Under the pieces are notes generated by a model that was given only the letters and a program-made list of their open reading frames with translations, was not told the origin of the DNA and made no database searches. Source: Bin80 sp965220365 (GTDB taxonomy: Bacteria > Bacteroidota > Rhodothermia > Rhodothermales > Bin80). Taken from it: a stretch of DNA of 64,000 nt. The stretch spans positions 2,356,001 through 2,420,000 of the forward strand of contig OZ244823.1 in the NCBI GenBank assembly GCA_965220365.1, written 5' to 3'. Of the stretch, positions 45,308-54,857 are shown piece by piece. A program made the position numbers and the translations under genes. How positions within the stretch are numbered: the stretch's first letter is position 1; every line of letters begins with the position of its first letter.

Positions 45308-45757
45308 ATGCAAAACTACACAAATTCTTCCACACCCGGATTGTCCATCGCCGTTGGCATGGATGTGCACAAAAAGAAGATCGCGTTGTGCGTCTACAAT
45401 GCGCTTACAAGTGAGATCGTGGACGAGCGAGAATTGCTGCATGACCTGCCAAAGACGCTCAAGTATTTCCAGAAGCTTCAGGACCGCTATGACCGAGTAC
45501 ACGCTTGCTATGAAGCGTCTTCGTACGGATTTGGTTTACAACGCGCCCTGGATGCCCAAGGGATTTCGTGCGAAGTAGTTGAGCCCTCCTCGATTCCCCG
45601 CCGTCCAAGCGAGCGTATTAAAACAGATCGGCTGGATGCGAGAAAGTGGGCAACGTTGTATGCTGCCGGCTTACTGACGACGATCAATCTACCCGACGAG
45701 GAACAGGAAGCCATTCGATCTTTGCGCGAATTCGCCATTTCTCACCTCCCCCAATGA
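45308..45757 (+). pseudogene. IS110-family transposase, N-terminal fragment
   Basis: The first ~143 codons match the DEDD (RuvC-like) domain of IS110 transposases: AVGMDVHKKKIALCV with the first Asp, HACYEASSYGFGLQRAL with the Glu, and KTDRLDARKWA with the later acidic pair. After RSLREFA the frame leaves the family and stops, so the C-terminal half with the Tnp20 domain is missing. The break lies ~130 bp before the IS1634-type element. Confidence 0.85.
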
Positions 45758-45872
45758 ATTTCCCGGATTAATTTTCGATTTTCAGGCCCAAATCCCCCCG
45801 ATTTTGCCCTGAAACCGCTTGATTTGGGGCAAAATACGTGTTTTTGGACGATGTTTTGTCTAATCCCTCCAA

Positions 45873-47830
45873 TGTAGTGGAATTTTTGCGAAACATTGCC
45901 GCATCCCACGCATTCAACCCTCCCAAACAACCCCGCTCCTGATGTATATCCGTACCAAACCCCGGACCCTTAAATCCGGCAAAAAAGCCTGTACCTATTC
46001 CCTGGTTGAATCCCATCGTGTCCAGGGGAGTCCCAAGCAGCGGACGATTCTCAATCTCGGCAAAGACTTTCCCCTCCCCAAAGAACAATGGTCAGCGCTG
46101 ATGCAATTTGTCATGGACGAATTACGCGGATACGCACGCCTGCCCATGGAGGATGAAGCCCTGCTCCAGACCGGTCAGGATATCCTTCGCCGACTCAAGA
46201 ACAAGGGCTACAATATCCACGCTCCGCGCGATGATCGGGATGCAATCCTGACTCATGAGATCCATCATACCGACACGCGAACCATTGGCGGCGAGCGCGT
46301 GGCGCTGCGTGCCCTGCGCACGCTGGGGTTTCCACAGATTCTGCAATCCTTGAAGTTCAACCAGGATCAGATCAACTGGGCCCTCGCGCTGGTGGTGGGG
46401 CGGATGCTGTCTCCGGGCAGTGAGCGGCAAACCTATGAATGGATGTGTGAACGCTCCAGTATCATCGAATTACTCCACGGCAAGCTTCCAGGAGATCGCA
46501 CCCTTTATCGCATCGCAGCCCGCCTTTACAAGCATCGAAAAACAGTGATGGACGAACTCTTTGGTAACACTAAGGCATTGTTCGGCTTTACAGAATCCAT
46601 TGCCTTCTTTGATTTGACGAACACCTACTATACGGGCCGCAAAAAGGGAGCTCTCTTACGCCATGGTCGCAGCAAGGAAAAGCGTAGAGATTGTCCGCTG
46701 GTCACCTTAGCCCTGACGATTGATGCCTCGGGGTTTCCGCGTACAGCGGAAATTCTGCCCGGCAATGCCAGTGAACCCAAGACCTTGCGTACGGCGATTG
46801 AACAGCTCAATGGCAGCACCCCCACGGTCATTATGGACGCAGGGATCGCTACAGAAGCAAATTTGACGTATTTGAAGGAGCAGGGATTGAACTGGATCTG
46901 TGTTCAGCGGACCAAAACGCCCCCGGTGCCGACTCAGGAACCGGACCAGGTTTTTCAGACGACCAGCGAGATGGAGGTACGTGCATGGGAACTTGAGCAG
47001 GAAGATGGAGAACGACGCGTGTATCTGCACAGCGCGGCCCGGCAGGCGCTCAGCGATCAGATCATGACCACGAAGCGCACCAAATTTGAGGCCGCCATCA
47101 CGCACTTAAACGAAGGACTGACCGTGCCCGGGCGTCCGAAGAACCATGAAGTGATCCAACGGAAGGTCGGTCGACTCCTTGAGAAATACAAGCAGGTTGG
47201 ATATCAGTATGAGGTCAAGGTGATTCCGAAAAAAGACAGCGCACATGCCGAAAAGATTCTTCTTACCCGTCGGTCTGCCTATGATGCCTGTACGGAAGCG
47301 TTTGGAGGCTATGTGCTGCGTACCAGTCACACAGCATGGCCCTGTGAGGAGCTTGCACGGACCTATTGGCAATTGGGCGAGATTGAACGCACGTTCCGAA
47401 CGATGAAATCCGATCTCGGATTCCGTCCAATCTATCATAGCCAGGATGAGCAGATTGAAGCACATCTGTTCCTGTCCATTCTGGCCTTTCATGCCGTTCA
47501 TCTCATTCGAAGCAAATTGGGCGCGAAACAGATCCACAAAAGCTGGGGAACGCTCAAAACCAAACTCAATGAGCACAGGCGCGTGACAACCGTACTGCCA
47601 CAGAATAAAACCCACTGTATCCTGCTCAAACAAGATCAGGACCTCAAACCATTCCAGCGCCAAATCTTCCAGATCATGGAACTCCCGCTCGGAAATAATA
47701 CGCGGCGAATCAAGGCCAAACGCAAAAAAAAAAGAAGACGCCAAAGTGTAGAATAAGCTCCCAAATTCAACCCCTCTAACAACCCCTGAAAAATGGGGGA
47801 CAGAAAATCTCAACAAAAAATTCCACTACA
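45873..47830 (+). mobile_element. IS1634-type (IS4 superfamily) insertion sequence, 1958 bp
   Basis: Bounded by 15-bp perfect inverted repeats, TGTAGTGGAATTTTT at 45873-45887 and its complement at 47816-47830, with one full-length transposase gene inside. No target duplication is seen: left flank CCTCCAA and right flank ATGGCG differ. IS110 fragments lie on both sides. Confidence 0.85.
45942..47756 (+). CDS. IS1634 family transposase
   Basis: A 604-residue DDE transposase. The N-terminus (YIRTKPRTLKSGKKACTYS) is followed by a catalytic core with Asp in FFDLTNTYYTG, Asp in VIMDAGIATEANL and Glu in QLGEIERTFRTMKSDLGFRPI (YREK-like region). A lysine/arginine-rich tail ends the protein. The frame is intact and fills the element between its inverted repeats, so the insertion may still be mobile. 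It differs clearly from the second IS1634-type transposase at 60116-61773. Confidence 0.92.
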   Translation: MYIRTKPRTLKSGKKACTYSLVESHRVQGSPKQRTILNLGKDFPLPKEQWSALMQFVMDELRGYARLPMEDEALLQTGQDILRRLKNKGYNIHAPRDDRDAILTHEIHHTDTRTIGGERVALRALRTLGFPQILQSLKFNQDQINWALALVVGRMLSPGSERQTYEWMCERSSIIELLHGKLPGDRTLYRIAARLYKHRKTVMDELFGNTKALFGFTESIAFFDLTNTYYTGRKKGALLRHGRSKEKRRDCPLVTLALTIDASGFPRTAEILPGNASEPKTLRTAIEQLNGSTPTVIMDAGIATEANLTYLKEQGLNWICVQRTKTPPVPTQEPDQVFQTTSEMEVRAWELEQEDGERRVYLHSAARQALSDQIMTTKRTKFEAAITHLNEGLTVPGRPKNHEVIQRKVGRLLEKYKQVGYQYEVKVIPKKDSAHAEKILLTRRSAYDACTEAFGGYVLRTSHTAWPCEELARTYWQLGEIERTFRTMKSDLGFRPIYHSQDEQIEAHLFLSILAFHAVHLIRSKLGAKQIHKSWGTLKTKLNEHRRVTTVLPQNKTHCILLKQDQDLKPFQRQIFQIMELPLGNNTRRIKAKRKKKRRRQSVE

Positions 47831-47917
47831 ATGGCGAACTTGCGTTTGCTGCGTTGTCGGGGAAATCTGACAGGAACCATCACCCGGACGAAGCAGCGGA
47901 TTCTGAGCTTCGTTTGA
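47831..47917 (+). pseudogene. Possible internal IS110 transposase fragment
   Basis: A 28-codon frame (LRLLRCRGNLTGTITRTKQR) resembles the helical stretch that follows the catalytic domain in IS110 proteins. It abuts the right end of the IS1634-type element. It would be the other side of the interrupted IS110, but the two halves do not join cleanly. Confidence 0.4.
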
Positions 47918-47991
47918 AAAGAAAAGTCTTACACACATCTCTTCCATACTGCAAAAAACACGAAATTTTTGGGAATTATATTATAAAATGA

Positions 47992-50900
47992 TTAAAATAC
48001 CGCAGATAATTGCATGCTGACCGTGTGAACCTGAGGGGCATCCTGGGGGCTGCGCCCCGAATAGGCAAGGGTGGCCCGCAAGACACGGTTCAGTTGCAAC
48101 CATCCATTTACGTGCCAGAGAAGGGAGCGTCCAGCTCCCCTACCATCGGTGAGTTCAAAGAATGCAAGCCCCCTTGAGTTTGGCTCTGCCGTCAACACGA
48201 CACTGGCAAGTTCAAAACGTGCACTGATATTGGACCGACCTGCCCGATCCCATGAAGCCTGTAGCGGCAGTTTTAGAATCGTTGCCCTCCCCCTTGTTCT
48301 GGTGGCCTTCCGAGCATAATCCAATCCACTGGATAACCGGATATTTGACATGGCTGACCACTGAATCTTCTGCACGAATGACCGGGTTTGAATATCGAAC
48401 TCCCTGGAACCAAAAGCGGTACTCTGATTCACCTTATCCGAGAATACCCCTCCTGACTCAAAAGCCCAGGTATCTCCAAGGCTCCATCGTATCTGCGCCC
48501 GAAGTTCATCAATGCTCCGCATCTCTGTGTCGGCCGCAAAGACATTGGTTGAGCGAATTTTTCGCCAGGAGGTATGGAATCCATACCGAGGCTGATTCCT
48601 GAAGAGCCAGAGATCCTGCATCAGATTAAGCGTACCACGGACAGTATTTTCCGGGTGACGAAACCTGGGTTGCCGCAGAAGATAGATATTCACCGGATCG
48701 GGATCTTTACTCTTTTCCTGTACCTCTACTGCTGTTTTGAGCGTGACCTGACGGAGCCATTTTTGCCATACTGTCTTTGGGGTACGCCAGCGTTGCATCC
48801 CTTCAAACTGGATGTTCAACCGGGCTTTTAGCCCTGTCACGGATTGCAACGAGTCGGATGGGATCAGCGTACGTGCGTACACTCCTTCGTTTTGAGTGAC
48901 TTCTGGCGTGAACTCATCAATCTCAACAACCCCATTCCCATTGGAATCATTCCAGACATACTCTCCCAACTCTGGTCCTGTACGAATATAGATCTCTTGC
49001 AGTACAGGGGTTTGTTCGGAGAGCGCCTCATAGAACCAGTTTAAGCGCAATAGCCGCCCCCATGGCTGTGCACGACCATCCCAGCGGACAACCAGAGATC
49101 GCTCATCTAACAGCCCCTGATTGGTTTGGAAGAAGTCCGTATAATCTGTGTACTGTACGCCCAGCCGCCCTTGACTTTGAAAAGACCGCCACTGGCCTGT
49201 TTGATAATTCATACTCGTTGTTGCGATACGTCTTCCGGGTAGTAAACTGTAATTGCCAGACCAAAGGTGTTCCTCCCGCCAGTCAAACCCCGCAGACCAT
49301 ATGCCCCAGTCCCCCCTCAGCTCTACTGCCGGAGATATTTCCCAATACTGACGCGAATCCTCTCGGAGCCCTTGGCTGATGTGTTGATGGCGCTGGCTTG
49401 TCTTCAAGCGTGTCTGGACACTTAAGCGATTCTGCAACAGTTCCTTGCTAGCCTGCGCTTCATGTCGGACCCATTTCCCCATCACTGAATTCGCATCACT
49501 CTTAATATGAATGAAGAGATAGTCGAGTTTAGGCAAATAGGATTCGTCGATGATCAGTGTCGCCTCTCTTCGATCCCCTTTGAAGACCCCGAATTGCTCC
49601 AGTTGACCAATCGTGCCGGTAATTGAGGATGTTTCAGATAATTGCCAGGTTGCACTTACTTCATCAATCGTTTCCTGATGTGCCTGAACAAGTCCACGAT
49701 CAATTGGAAGGTTCCAGGAACGCACAAACTCAACCGGCTGCGTCCGATCAAATGCAGCAAAGTTCTTCCCGGTTCGACGACGACTGACACTGAATCCTGT
49801 TGTCCCTAATCCAACAGGTAGGTCGCTTACCTTCAATTGAACATGATAGCTGTGCGCCCTATCATTATCCGCGTCCAGGGAAGAAAAGCGGTTTTCATCA
49901 CGATAGGAATGCGCCCACTCTCCCGCGATCTCGACATAGCGGATCGGTGCAAAACTTCCCCGCAGATCAAACATGCGCTGCTGTGCTGGCTTCGGCAATA
50001 CACGTATCGGTGAATACTCCCCCTGTCTGGGACCACGGTAGCTGTAGATAATCCCATTCGTGGTTTGACCTTGCCGCACATAATCTCCCTGTCCAGGTCC
50101 AACCCGAGTAAATTCAACTCGAAAAACTTCACTTTCGGAAGCATCTGTGATAGGCACGTAGATTTGGTAACTCTGTCCAGTGATCGTCGTATCTACTTGC
50201 ATATAATGTACCCATGGCGCATCGGGATCATAGATCACCGGGGTTGCACCACTGCGTGAAGCCTCCGAGTCTCCCAACTGTGCGAGGAGTTGTTTATCGT
50301 CAGCAGTGAGCCCGAATTCCTGATCAAATGACTTCCCATCCGCTTCCCGAATGAAGGTGACTCCCAGAGAGGCCAATGGGGGGCCAGAATCTCGCCCCGA
50401 CGTAGCAACCGTAGCCTCTGTCGCAGCAAGTGTGCGTGTGAATTCTGTCGTTCGGTATTGAAACTCAACCGCGATTCGATGATGGTACTTGATCAGGCGA
50501 TTTGTTGTGAAGGTGATCTCACCCGTAGCATAGTCAATCACATAATCCTGAGACTCGCCGCGTTCTAGGCGAATACCGTCCAGATAAACGGTTTCTGAGC
50601 CGGGTATGACAAGAATAAACGGCTCATTTGCACTGCCTTGAAGTCTGTAGGGCCCTTGCACCCCATCTTTGACCTGGAGATCCTGTGTCTTGAACAACCC
50701 GCGTGACGTTGCTGCTGCTGCGCGCAATGTACCGCGAGTTGTCTTGAACGGTAATGGAGTTGTAATTCCAACCCCTTGAATTTTTCGATTGAGCCTAGCA
50801 AACGTACTGGGCTCAAGCTCTAGTTGAAAGTCACCCAGCTGGGCAGAACTGAATGGCGTATCAATTTCTATGAATACTCGGTCAAGCTCACTCAGTCGCT

Positions 50901-51489
50901 GCGTCGTTCCTTCAGGAAGAATAGGAGTGTTTTCATCCGTCAGTGCTGCTCTCACATGGATGTTCGGTGAAAGCTGTCCTGACATCTGCAGACGCAACCC
51001 TGATTCAATCGTTGCATCGCGGTTATTGCCTGCCAAGATACCGCGCGTAATGGATCCACTCCGTCTTAGTTGAGTCGGTTGCGACAAAAGCACCGGCTCC
51101 TCTAGTTGAGTCGGAACCAACGAATCCGTTGGAGGCAAAGGACCTAAAACCCTCGTAAATTGATCGGGAAGATTTAAATCCCAGATTCCGTAGCTGACTG
51201 TCGCCGTATCATTCGCAGCAATGGACGGGATCCAGAGGCGATGAAACCGGGTGTCCAATTGATAATCACTTGGACTAAGTCTTCTACCCTTTGCTGATAT
51301 AACTAGTGTACCTGGGACAATAAAAGGGTGCAGGACAAATGGTTGTTCTCCCGTCAGGGTATCTACCCTAGCTTGCGGAGTCTGGCCAAACGTGGAGGAA
51401 GAGCATAGGGCTGCGCAAAGGTAACACAGACACAATATGCTCCCCGACCTTGCAATCCAGACAAATTTTTGTGCTTGCCTAAACCCCAA
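47992..51489 (-). CDS. Large outer-membrane beta-barrel protein, function unknown
   Basis: An 1165-residue exported protein; signal peptide around residues 15-36 (GSILCLCYLCAALCSSSTFGQ). The N-terminal third looks like beta-sandwich domains (FIVPGTLVISAKGRRLSPSDYQLD, YLDGIRLERGESQDYVIDYATGEITFTTNR). The remainder alternates aromatic/polar strands typical of a large barrel, ending in Phe (VSMQLSAVF), a classical outer-membrane signature. An acidic calcium-like loop DSNGNGVVEIDEF lies near residue 850. The family occurs in Rhodothermota/Bacteroidota genomes without assigned role, as far as I can tell. It overlaps the TPM gene by 11 bp; an IS1634-type element sits just downstream. Confidence 0.75.
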   Translation of the reverse strand: MGFRQAQKFVWIARSGSILCLCYLCAALCSSSTFGQTPQARVDTLTGEQPFVLHPFIVPGTLVISAKGRRLSPSDYQLDTRFHRLWIPSIAANDTATVSYGIWDLNLPDQFTRVLGPLPPTDSLVPTQLEEPVLLSQPTQLRRSGSITRGILAGNNRDATIESGLRLQMSGQLSPNIHVRAALTDENTPILPEGTTQRLSELDRVFIEIDTPFSSAQLGDFQLELEPSTFARLNRKIQGVGITTPLPFKTTRGTLRAAAATSRGLFKTQDLQVKDGVQGPYRLQGSANEPFILVIPGSETVYLDGIRLERGESQDYVIDYATGEITFTTNRLIKYHHRIAVEFQYRTTEFTRTLAATEATVATSGRDSGPPLASLGVTFIREADGKSFDQEFGLTADDKQLLAQLGDSEASRSGATPVIYDPDAPWVHYMQVDTTITGQSYQIYVPITDASESEVFRVEFTRVGPGQGDYVRQGQTTNGIIYSYRGPRQGEYSPIRVLPKPAQQRMFDLRGSFAPIRYVEIAGEWAHSYRDENRFSSLDADNDRAHSYHVQLKVSDLPVGLGTTGFSVSRRRTGKNFAAFDRTQPVEFVRSWNLPIDRGLVQAHQETIDEVSATWQLSETSSITGTIGQLEQFGVFKGDRREATLIIDESYLPKLDYLFIHIKSDANSVMGKWVRHEAQASKELLQNRLSVQTRLKTSQRHQHISQGLREDSRQYWEISPAVELRGDWGIWSAGFDWREEHLWSGNYSLLPGRRIATTSMNYQTGQWRSFQSQGRLGVQYTDYTDFFQTNQGLLDERSLVVRWDGRAQPWGRLLRLNWFYEALSEQTPVLQEIYIRTGPELGEYVWNDSNGNGVVEIDEFTPEVTQNEGVYARTLIPSDSLQSVTGLKARLNIQFEGMQRWRTPKTVWQKWLRQVTLKTAVEVQEKSKDPDPVNIYLLRQPRFRHPENTVRGTLNLMQDLWLFRNQPRYGFHTSWRKIRSTNVFAADTEMRSIDELRAQIRWSLGDTWAFESGGVFSDKVNQSTAFGSREFDIQTRSFVQKIQWSAMSNIRLSSGLDYARKATRTRGRATILKLPLQASWDRAGRSNISARFELASVVLTAEPNSRGLAFFELTDGRGAGRSLLWHVNGWLQLNRVLRATLAYSGRSPQDAPQVHTVSMQLSAVF

Positions 51490-52141
51490 AACTAACGTCG
51501 TCCGCTAGCTCATTGGTGTCATCTGATCGAATGGCAACGCCAGCTTTCTCAAGAAGATGTCCACACTGATGAATGCCTTGCACAAGCCCTTCCGCTAACT
51601 GTCCCGTCTTTATATGTTGCTGAATCGTAGTCACGACCCCTATCCAATCATCCGTGTCAACCTTCGCATTGATACCAGCATCCCCCACAACTTCAATCCG
51701 ATGTTCTAAAAGTGATACGAAAAGCAGAATGCCTGTACGTTCACGGGTTGAAAACACTTCTTTTTCTACAAAGGCCTGCATTGCCCGACGATGGGTTGCA
51801 AGGGTCAACCTGACTTGCCCTGCGAAGCGGCGCTTTGCCGCAGGGATCCAGTGCACTACAGCAGCGCCGATCGCTGCCGCTACGATGATCAAAAGCACGG
51901 GTACCATACCTTCTGTCAGTTGGCTACCGCCCCACCCCGAGAACCAGCGGATCCCCAAGACGGCCGCATACGCCAGGAGTGCAAACAAACCGGCCCCCCG
52001 CCAAACGGCAACCTCGTGCGAAGCACTCTGTGACACGATATAGGGAACAATCTCTCCTGAGGTTTGCTTTTCGGCTGTAGCCACCGCTTCTTTAATCCGA
52101 TTGAGGTCAGCCTCGGTCATCATTGCCTTCATGGAATTCAA
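51479..52141 (-). CDS. TPM-domain membrane protein
   Basis: A 220-residue protein with an N-terminal helical segment (LNRIKEAVATAEKQTSGEIVPYIV) typical of TPM domains, two TM helices (residues ~45-65 and ~75-95), then the rest of the TPM fold (TGILLFVSLLEHRIEVVGDAGI). TPM proteins are often found with LemA and may act in photosystem repair in plants; the bacterial role is unclear. It starts 4 bp after the modB stop and its end overlaps the outer-membrane protein gene by 11 bp, so it belongs to the mod transcript. Two possible starts exist (MNSMKAMM). Confidence 0.82.
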   Translation of the reverse strand: MNSMKAMMTEADLNRIKEAVATAEKQTSGEIVPYIVSQSASHEVAVWRGAGLFALLAYAAVLGIRWFSGWGGSQLTEGMVPVLLIIVAAAIGAAVVHWIPAAKRRFAGQVRLTLATHRRAMQAFVEKEVFSTRERTGILLFVSLLEHRIEVVGDAGINAKVDTDDWIGVVTTIQQHIKTGQLAEGLVQGIHQCGHLLEKAGVAIRSDDTNELADDVSFGV

Positions 52142-52145
52142 ATTA

Positions 52146-52826
52146 CTATGTGCGTGTTAGACGTGTTGACAAATAAGCATATACAGACAAGCTCAGGACA
52201 CTCAAAGCTACGGCCACAAGGACCAGTCTAACTAGGGACGCTTCCGTACCAACCTGTCCGAGTCTAGTGAATACGGCAAGTGGGACGGTTTGGGTCCGTC
52301 CGGGGATGTTACCCGCAAAGACAATCGTTGCCCCAAACTCCCCAACAGCTCGAGCAAACCCAAGAATAATACCCGCAATGATCCCTCTTGTCGCAAGCGG
52401 AAAGGTCACCCATCGAAATATAGCCCAACGCCCACCACCATATACCGATACCGCCTCTTCCCATTCAGGGTCGATCTGTTCTATGACTACACGAAAGGTC
52501 TGGACAATTAGGGGGAATGCCATAACCCCGGCAGCTATCGCTGCTCCCATGCCAGTGAACGCCAGCTCCAACCCAAATAGTTCATTCAGCAAGCTTCCCA
52601 CTTTTCCTCTTGGTCCTAACAGGACCAAGAGTAAGAGTCCTGTGACAACCGGTGGAAGTACCAATGGAAGTTGGACAAGATTCTCAACCACAAACGTTAA
52701 TGGAGATCTTTTGCGAGCCAAGTACCAAGCAGTCACAATGCCAGGGATGATCATGATTGCTATGGCGACCGTAGCAATTCGGGCCGATAATAGGATAATG
52801 GACCACTCCTGTCCGAACGTATCCAT
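52146..52826 (-). CDS. modB: Molybdate ABC transporter permease ModB
   Basis: Inner-membrane channel subunit of molybdate uptake. The 226-residue protein has five to six TM helices and the EAA-type loop EWEEAVSVYGGGRWAIFRWVTFP, typical of ModB/CysT permeases. The ATG at 52826 (MDTFGQEWSII) lies 4 bp after the modA stop; an upstream in-frame ATG at 52862 would extend into modA and adds no fold. It pairs with ModA upstream. No ModC-type ATPase follows; the next gene encodes a TPM protein. Confidence 0.9.
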   Translation of the reverse strand: MDTFGQEWSIILLSARIATVAIAIMIIPGIVTAWYLARKRSPLTFVVENLVQLPLVLPPVVTGLLLLVLLGPRGKVGSLLNELFGLELAFTGMGAAIAAGVMAFPLIVQTFRVVIEQIDPEWEEAVSVYGGGRWAIFRWVTFPLATRGIIAGIILGFARAVGEFGATIVFAGNIPGRTQTVPLAVFTRLGQVGTEASLVRLVLVAVALSVLSLSVYAYLSTRLTRT

Positions 52827-52830
52827 CTCT

Positions 52831-53574
52831 CTAAGAGTCAAATCCGAATCGCTCCCATACATCCAGCTGAAGCGAATCTGTCACGAAAGTAACAAAGGAC
52901 GCCGCAGCTTCGGGGTGATCCGTTTTACGAATTGCAGAAATAACGTAGTTGATCTCCGGTGTACACGAATCCGGTACTTGGAACCATACGTCTAATCCAG
53001 GTGCGAGTGCCGCATCCGACCCATAAACCATAGCAACATCCGCCGCCCCGCTGACCACTGTGGTAAGCGCCGCGCGAACATCTAAAGTCGGAATCACCAT
53101 GGATTCAATGGCATCCCACACCCCGGCACACTGGAGTGCCTGTTTACCATAAACACCTGCCGGAACATGCGAAGGATCTGCCATTGCAAGTCGCTGAACG
53201 GTTGAAAGCTCTGAAAGGCTGGTAATTGGGGAGGCTGTCAACGGCCCAAGGACAACCAATTTATTCCGCGCAAACATGATCCCTGAACCGACCATCAGGT
53301 TACGTTGCTGCAAGTAATTGATCCAGTCAGGGCTGGCTGCCATAAATATATCCGCAGGGGCACCCTGCTGAATTTGCCTTGCAAGCAAAGAGGTCGGACC
53401 AATGTGTGTGTGGACCGTGATTGCCGGTTGCTGAAATTCAAAGCGTCTGACTAGCTCATGGAGCGCATCTGTCAGGGAAGCAGCAGCAAATACTGTGATA
53501 GAGGCGTTCGGGGAATCAGGAGTCGGGTTGCACCCAAAAGCCAGAAAGACTGCGACCAAAAATAGTCGCATCAT
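52831..53574 (-). CDS. modA: Molybdate-binding lipoprotein ModA
   Basis: Periplasmic solute-binding component of molybdate import, 247 aa, with a lipoprotein signal (MMRLFLVAVFLAFGC). Family segments are ITVFAAASLTDALHEL, GAPADIFMAASPDWI, RNKLVVLGP, VPAGVYGKQAL and GAADVAMVYGSDA. Oxyanion-binding Ser residues in AAAS and in AASPD are present. Its start overlaps the stop of the zinc-ribbon TPR gene by 4 bp. With moaD/moaE at the left of the window it indicates molybdenum-cofactor metabolism. Confidence 0.92.
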   Translation of the reverse strand: MMRLFLVAVFLAFGCNPTPDSPNASITVFAAASLTDALHELVRRFEFQQPAITVHTHIGPTSLLARQIQQGAPADIFMAASPDWINYLQQRNLMVGSGIMFARNKLVVLGPLTASPITSLSELSTVQRLAMADPSHVPAGVYGKQALQCAGVWDAIESMVIPTLDVRAALTTVVSGAADVAMVYGSDAALAPGLDVWFQVPDSCTPEINYVISAIRKTDHPEAAASFVTFVTDSLQLDVWERFGFDS

Positions 53575-54569
53575 AAGTTTGTTTGTTCTCGGATCGTTGA
53601 AATTAACATCGCCGCACGCTGATAGTGCATTGAAGTCGAGTCAGGGGACAAGGTCAGAACTCGCTCCAGTTGGGTAACTGCTTCTTCAGTGCGATTGATT
53701 CGGGCAAGCATGAGCCCATAGTTGAAGTTGGCATTTAAGTGATTCGGATCCTCTTCAAGCACCTTTTTGATCTCCGTAACCCCGAGCATTGGACTACCCG
53801 TATTCAAATAAGCGGTCGCCATATCTGTACGAACGTCGAGATCATTGGGATTCAGCTCTAAAACTCTCTGGTACGCACGTACGGCCTGACCTGCAGCAAG
53901 GCTGCGTATTTGGGGTTCCGGTTCGTCCGCCATCCACTCGTAGTACAAATCTCCAGCTGTTTTCCAGTCTTCGGCCAGTCCGGTCTCTTCCGCGATCTCC
54001 GACTGTACCTCTGCCGCCATATCCGGTCGCCCTCCTTCAACCAAGACATAGATTTTTTCACGTTTAAGTACGAGAGAAAGCGCACTGGTATCACTTTCAA
54101 TCGCCATATCCAGTTCATTGATTCGACTGGCCAATTGATCCGAAAGCGGTGATTGTGAAGAAGCCTCTGTAGTTGATGGTGCGGCAGAGAGTGTGGGCTG
54201 CTGAGGCGGCGACACTCGCTTACTGACAACAGTTACGATAAACAGTACAGCCACCAGGAATACACCAAGTCCAACAATGGTAAAGACCTGCATACCAACC
54301 CCCGATTCGACATTGGCGGGACGCTTACGGGGCTTCGGTGATTGCGGTGGGGTCGGCCGTTTTGCACTCATATTCTGCAGTTTTGCACCACATTGAGAAC
54401 AGAAGTTTGACGCGCTTGGGCTCTCCCAGCCGCACAAATTACAGTAGATGCTTCCTGGTTGATTTTCTTTAGGTCGGCGCACAACGCTCTCACCCACTGG
54501 CCAGCCGCACAAATCACAGCGGCCACTCTCTGCAAGAAACCGTGCCCCACATTCTGCACAGATTTCCAT
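53571..54569 (-). CDS. Zinc-ribbon, TM and TPR-repeat protein
   Basis: A 332-residue protein with two N-terminal zinc ribbons: CAECG...CDLCG (residues 4-21) and CNLCG...CSQCG (about 43-60). A Pro/Lys-rich linker and a single TM helix (FTIVGLGVFLVAVLFIVTVV, ~95-115) follow, then a C-terminal TPR array (ELNPNDLDVRTDMATAYLNTG, DPNHLNANFNYGLMLARINR). The ribbons should be cytoplasmic and the TPRs periplasmic. It probably scaffolds protein complexes; the partner is unknown. It follows the HU gene directly and overlaps modA by 4 bp, giving an HU-TPR-modA-modB-TPM-barrel operon. Confidence 0.82.
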   Translation of the reverse strand: MEICAECGARFLAESGRCDLCGWPVGESVVRRPKENQPGSIYCNLCGWESPSASNFCSQCGAKLQNMSAKRPTPPQSPKPRKRPANVESGVGMQVFTIVGLGVFLVAVLFIVTVVSKRVSPPQQPTLSAAPSTTEASSQSPLSDQLASRINELDMAIESDTSALSLVLKREKIYVLVEGGRPDMAAEVQSEIAEETGLAEDWKTAGDLYYEWMADEPEPQIRSLAAGQAVRAYQRVLELNPNDLDVRTDMATAYLNTGSPMLGVTEIKKVLEEDPNHLNANFNYGLMLARINRTEEAVTQLERVLTLSPDSTSMHYQRAAMLISTIREQTNL

Positions 54570-54857
54570 TTACTCCAAAGCCCCCTTGTTGATACGATCC
54601 TTAAAATCTTTTGAGGGTTTGAAGACAGGAACTTTCCTGGCCTCTATGCGGAGTGATTCACCCGTTGCAGGATTGCGCACATTCCGGGCAGGGCGATCCT
54701 GTACACGAAATGACCCAAAGCCCCGAAGTTCTATGGATTCTCCCCGGGCCAGAGCCTCTTCAATGGTTTCCCAGAATCCAACAAACACAGCTTTGGTTTC
54801 CAGCTTGGTTAAGCCGGTCCTTTCAGAAATTGCCTCAATTAGCTTGGCTTTGGTCAC
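54570..54857 (-). CDS. HU/IHF family DNA-binding protein
   Basis: A 95-residue histone-like protein. The N-terminal dimer helices (LIEAISERTGLTKLETKAVF) and the beta-arm with ELRGFGSFRVQDRPARNVRNPATGE are diagnostic; the arm Pro intercalates into bent DNA. The spacing and RNPATGE motif suit the IHF-beta/HU group. The gene stop is immediately before the TPR gene start. It should be the first gene of the minus-strand operon, with promoter in the ~450-bp gap toward ppc. Confidence 0.95.
   Translation of the reverse strand: MTKAKLIEAISERTGLTKLETKAVFVGFWETIEEALARGESIELRGFGSFRVQDRPARNVRNPATGESLRIEARKVPVFKPSKDFKDRINKGALE

Noticed and set aside
53789..54067. Plus-strand frames opposite the TPR gene
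   Set aside because: Shadow frames of a well-supported gene.
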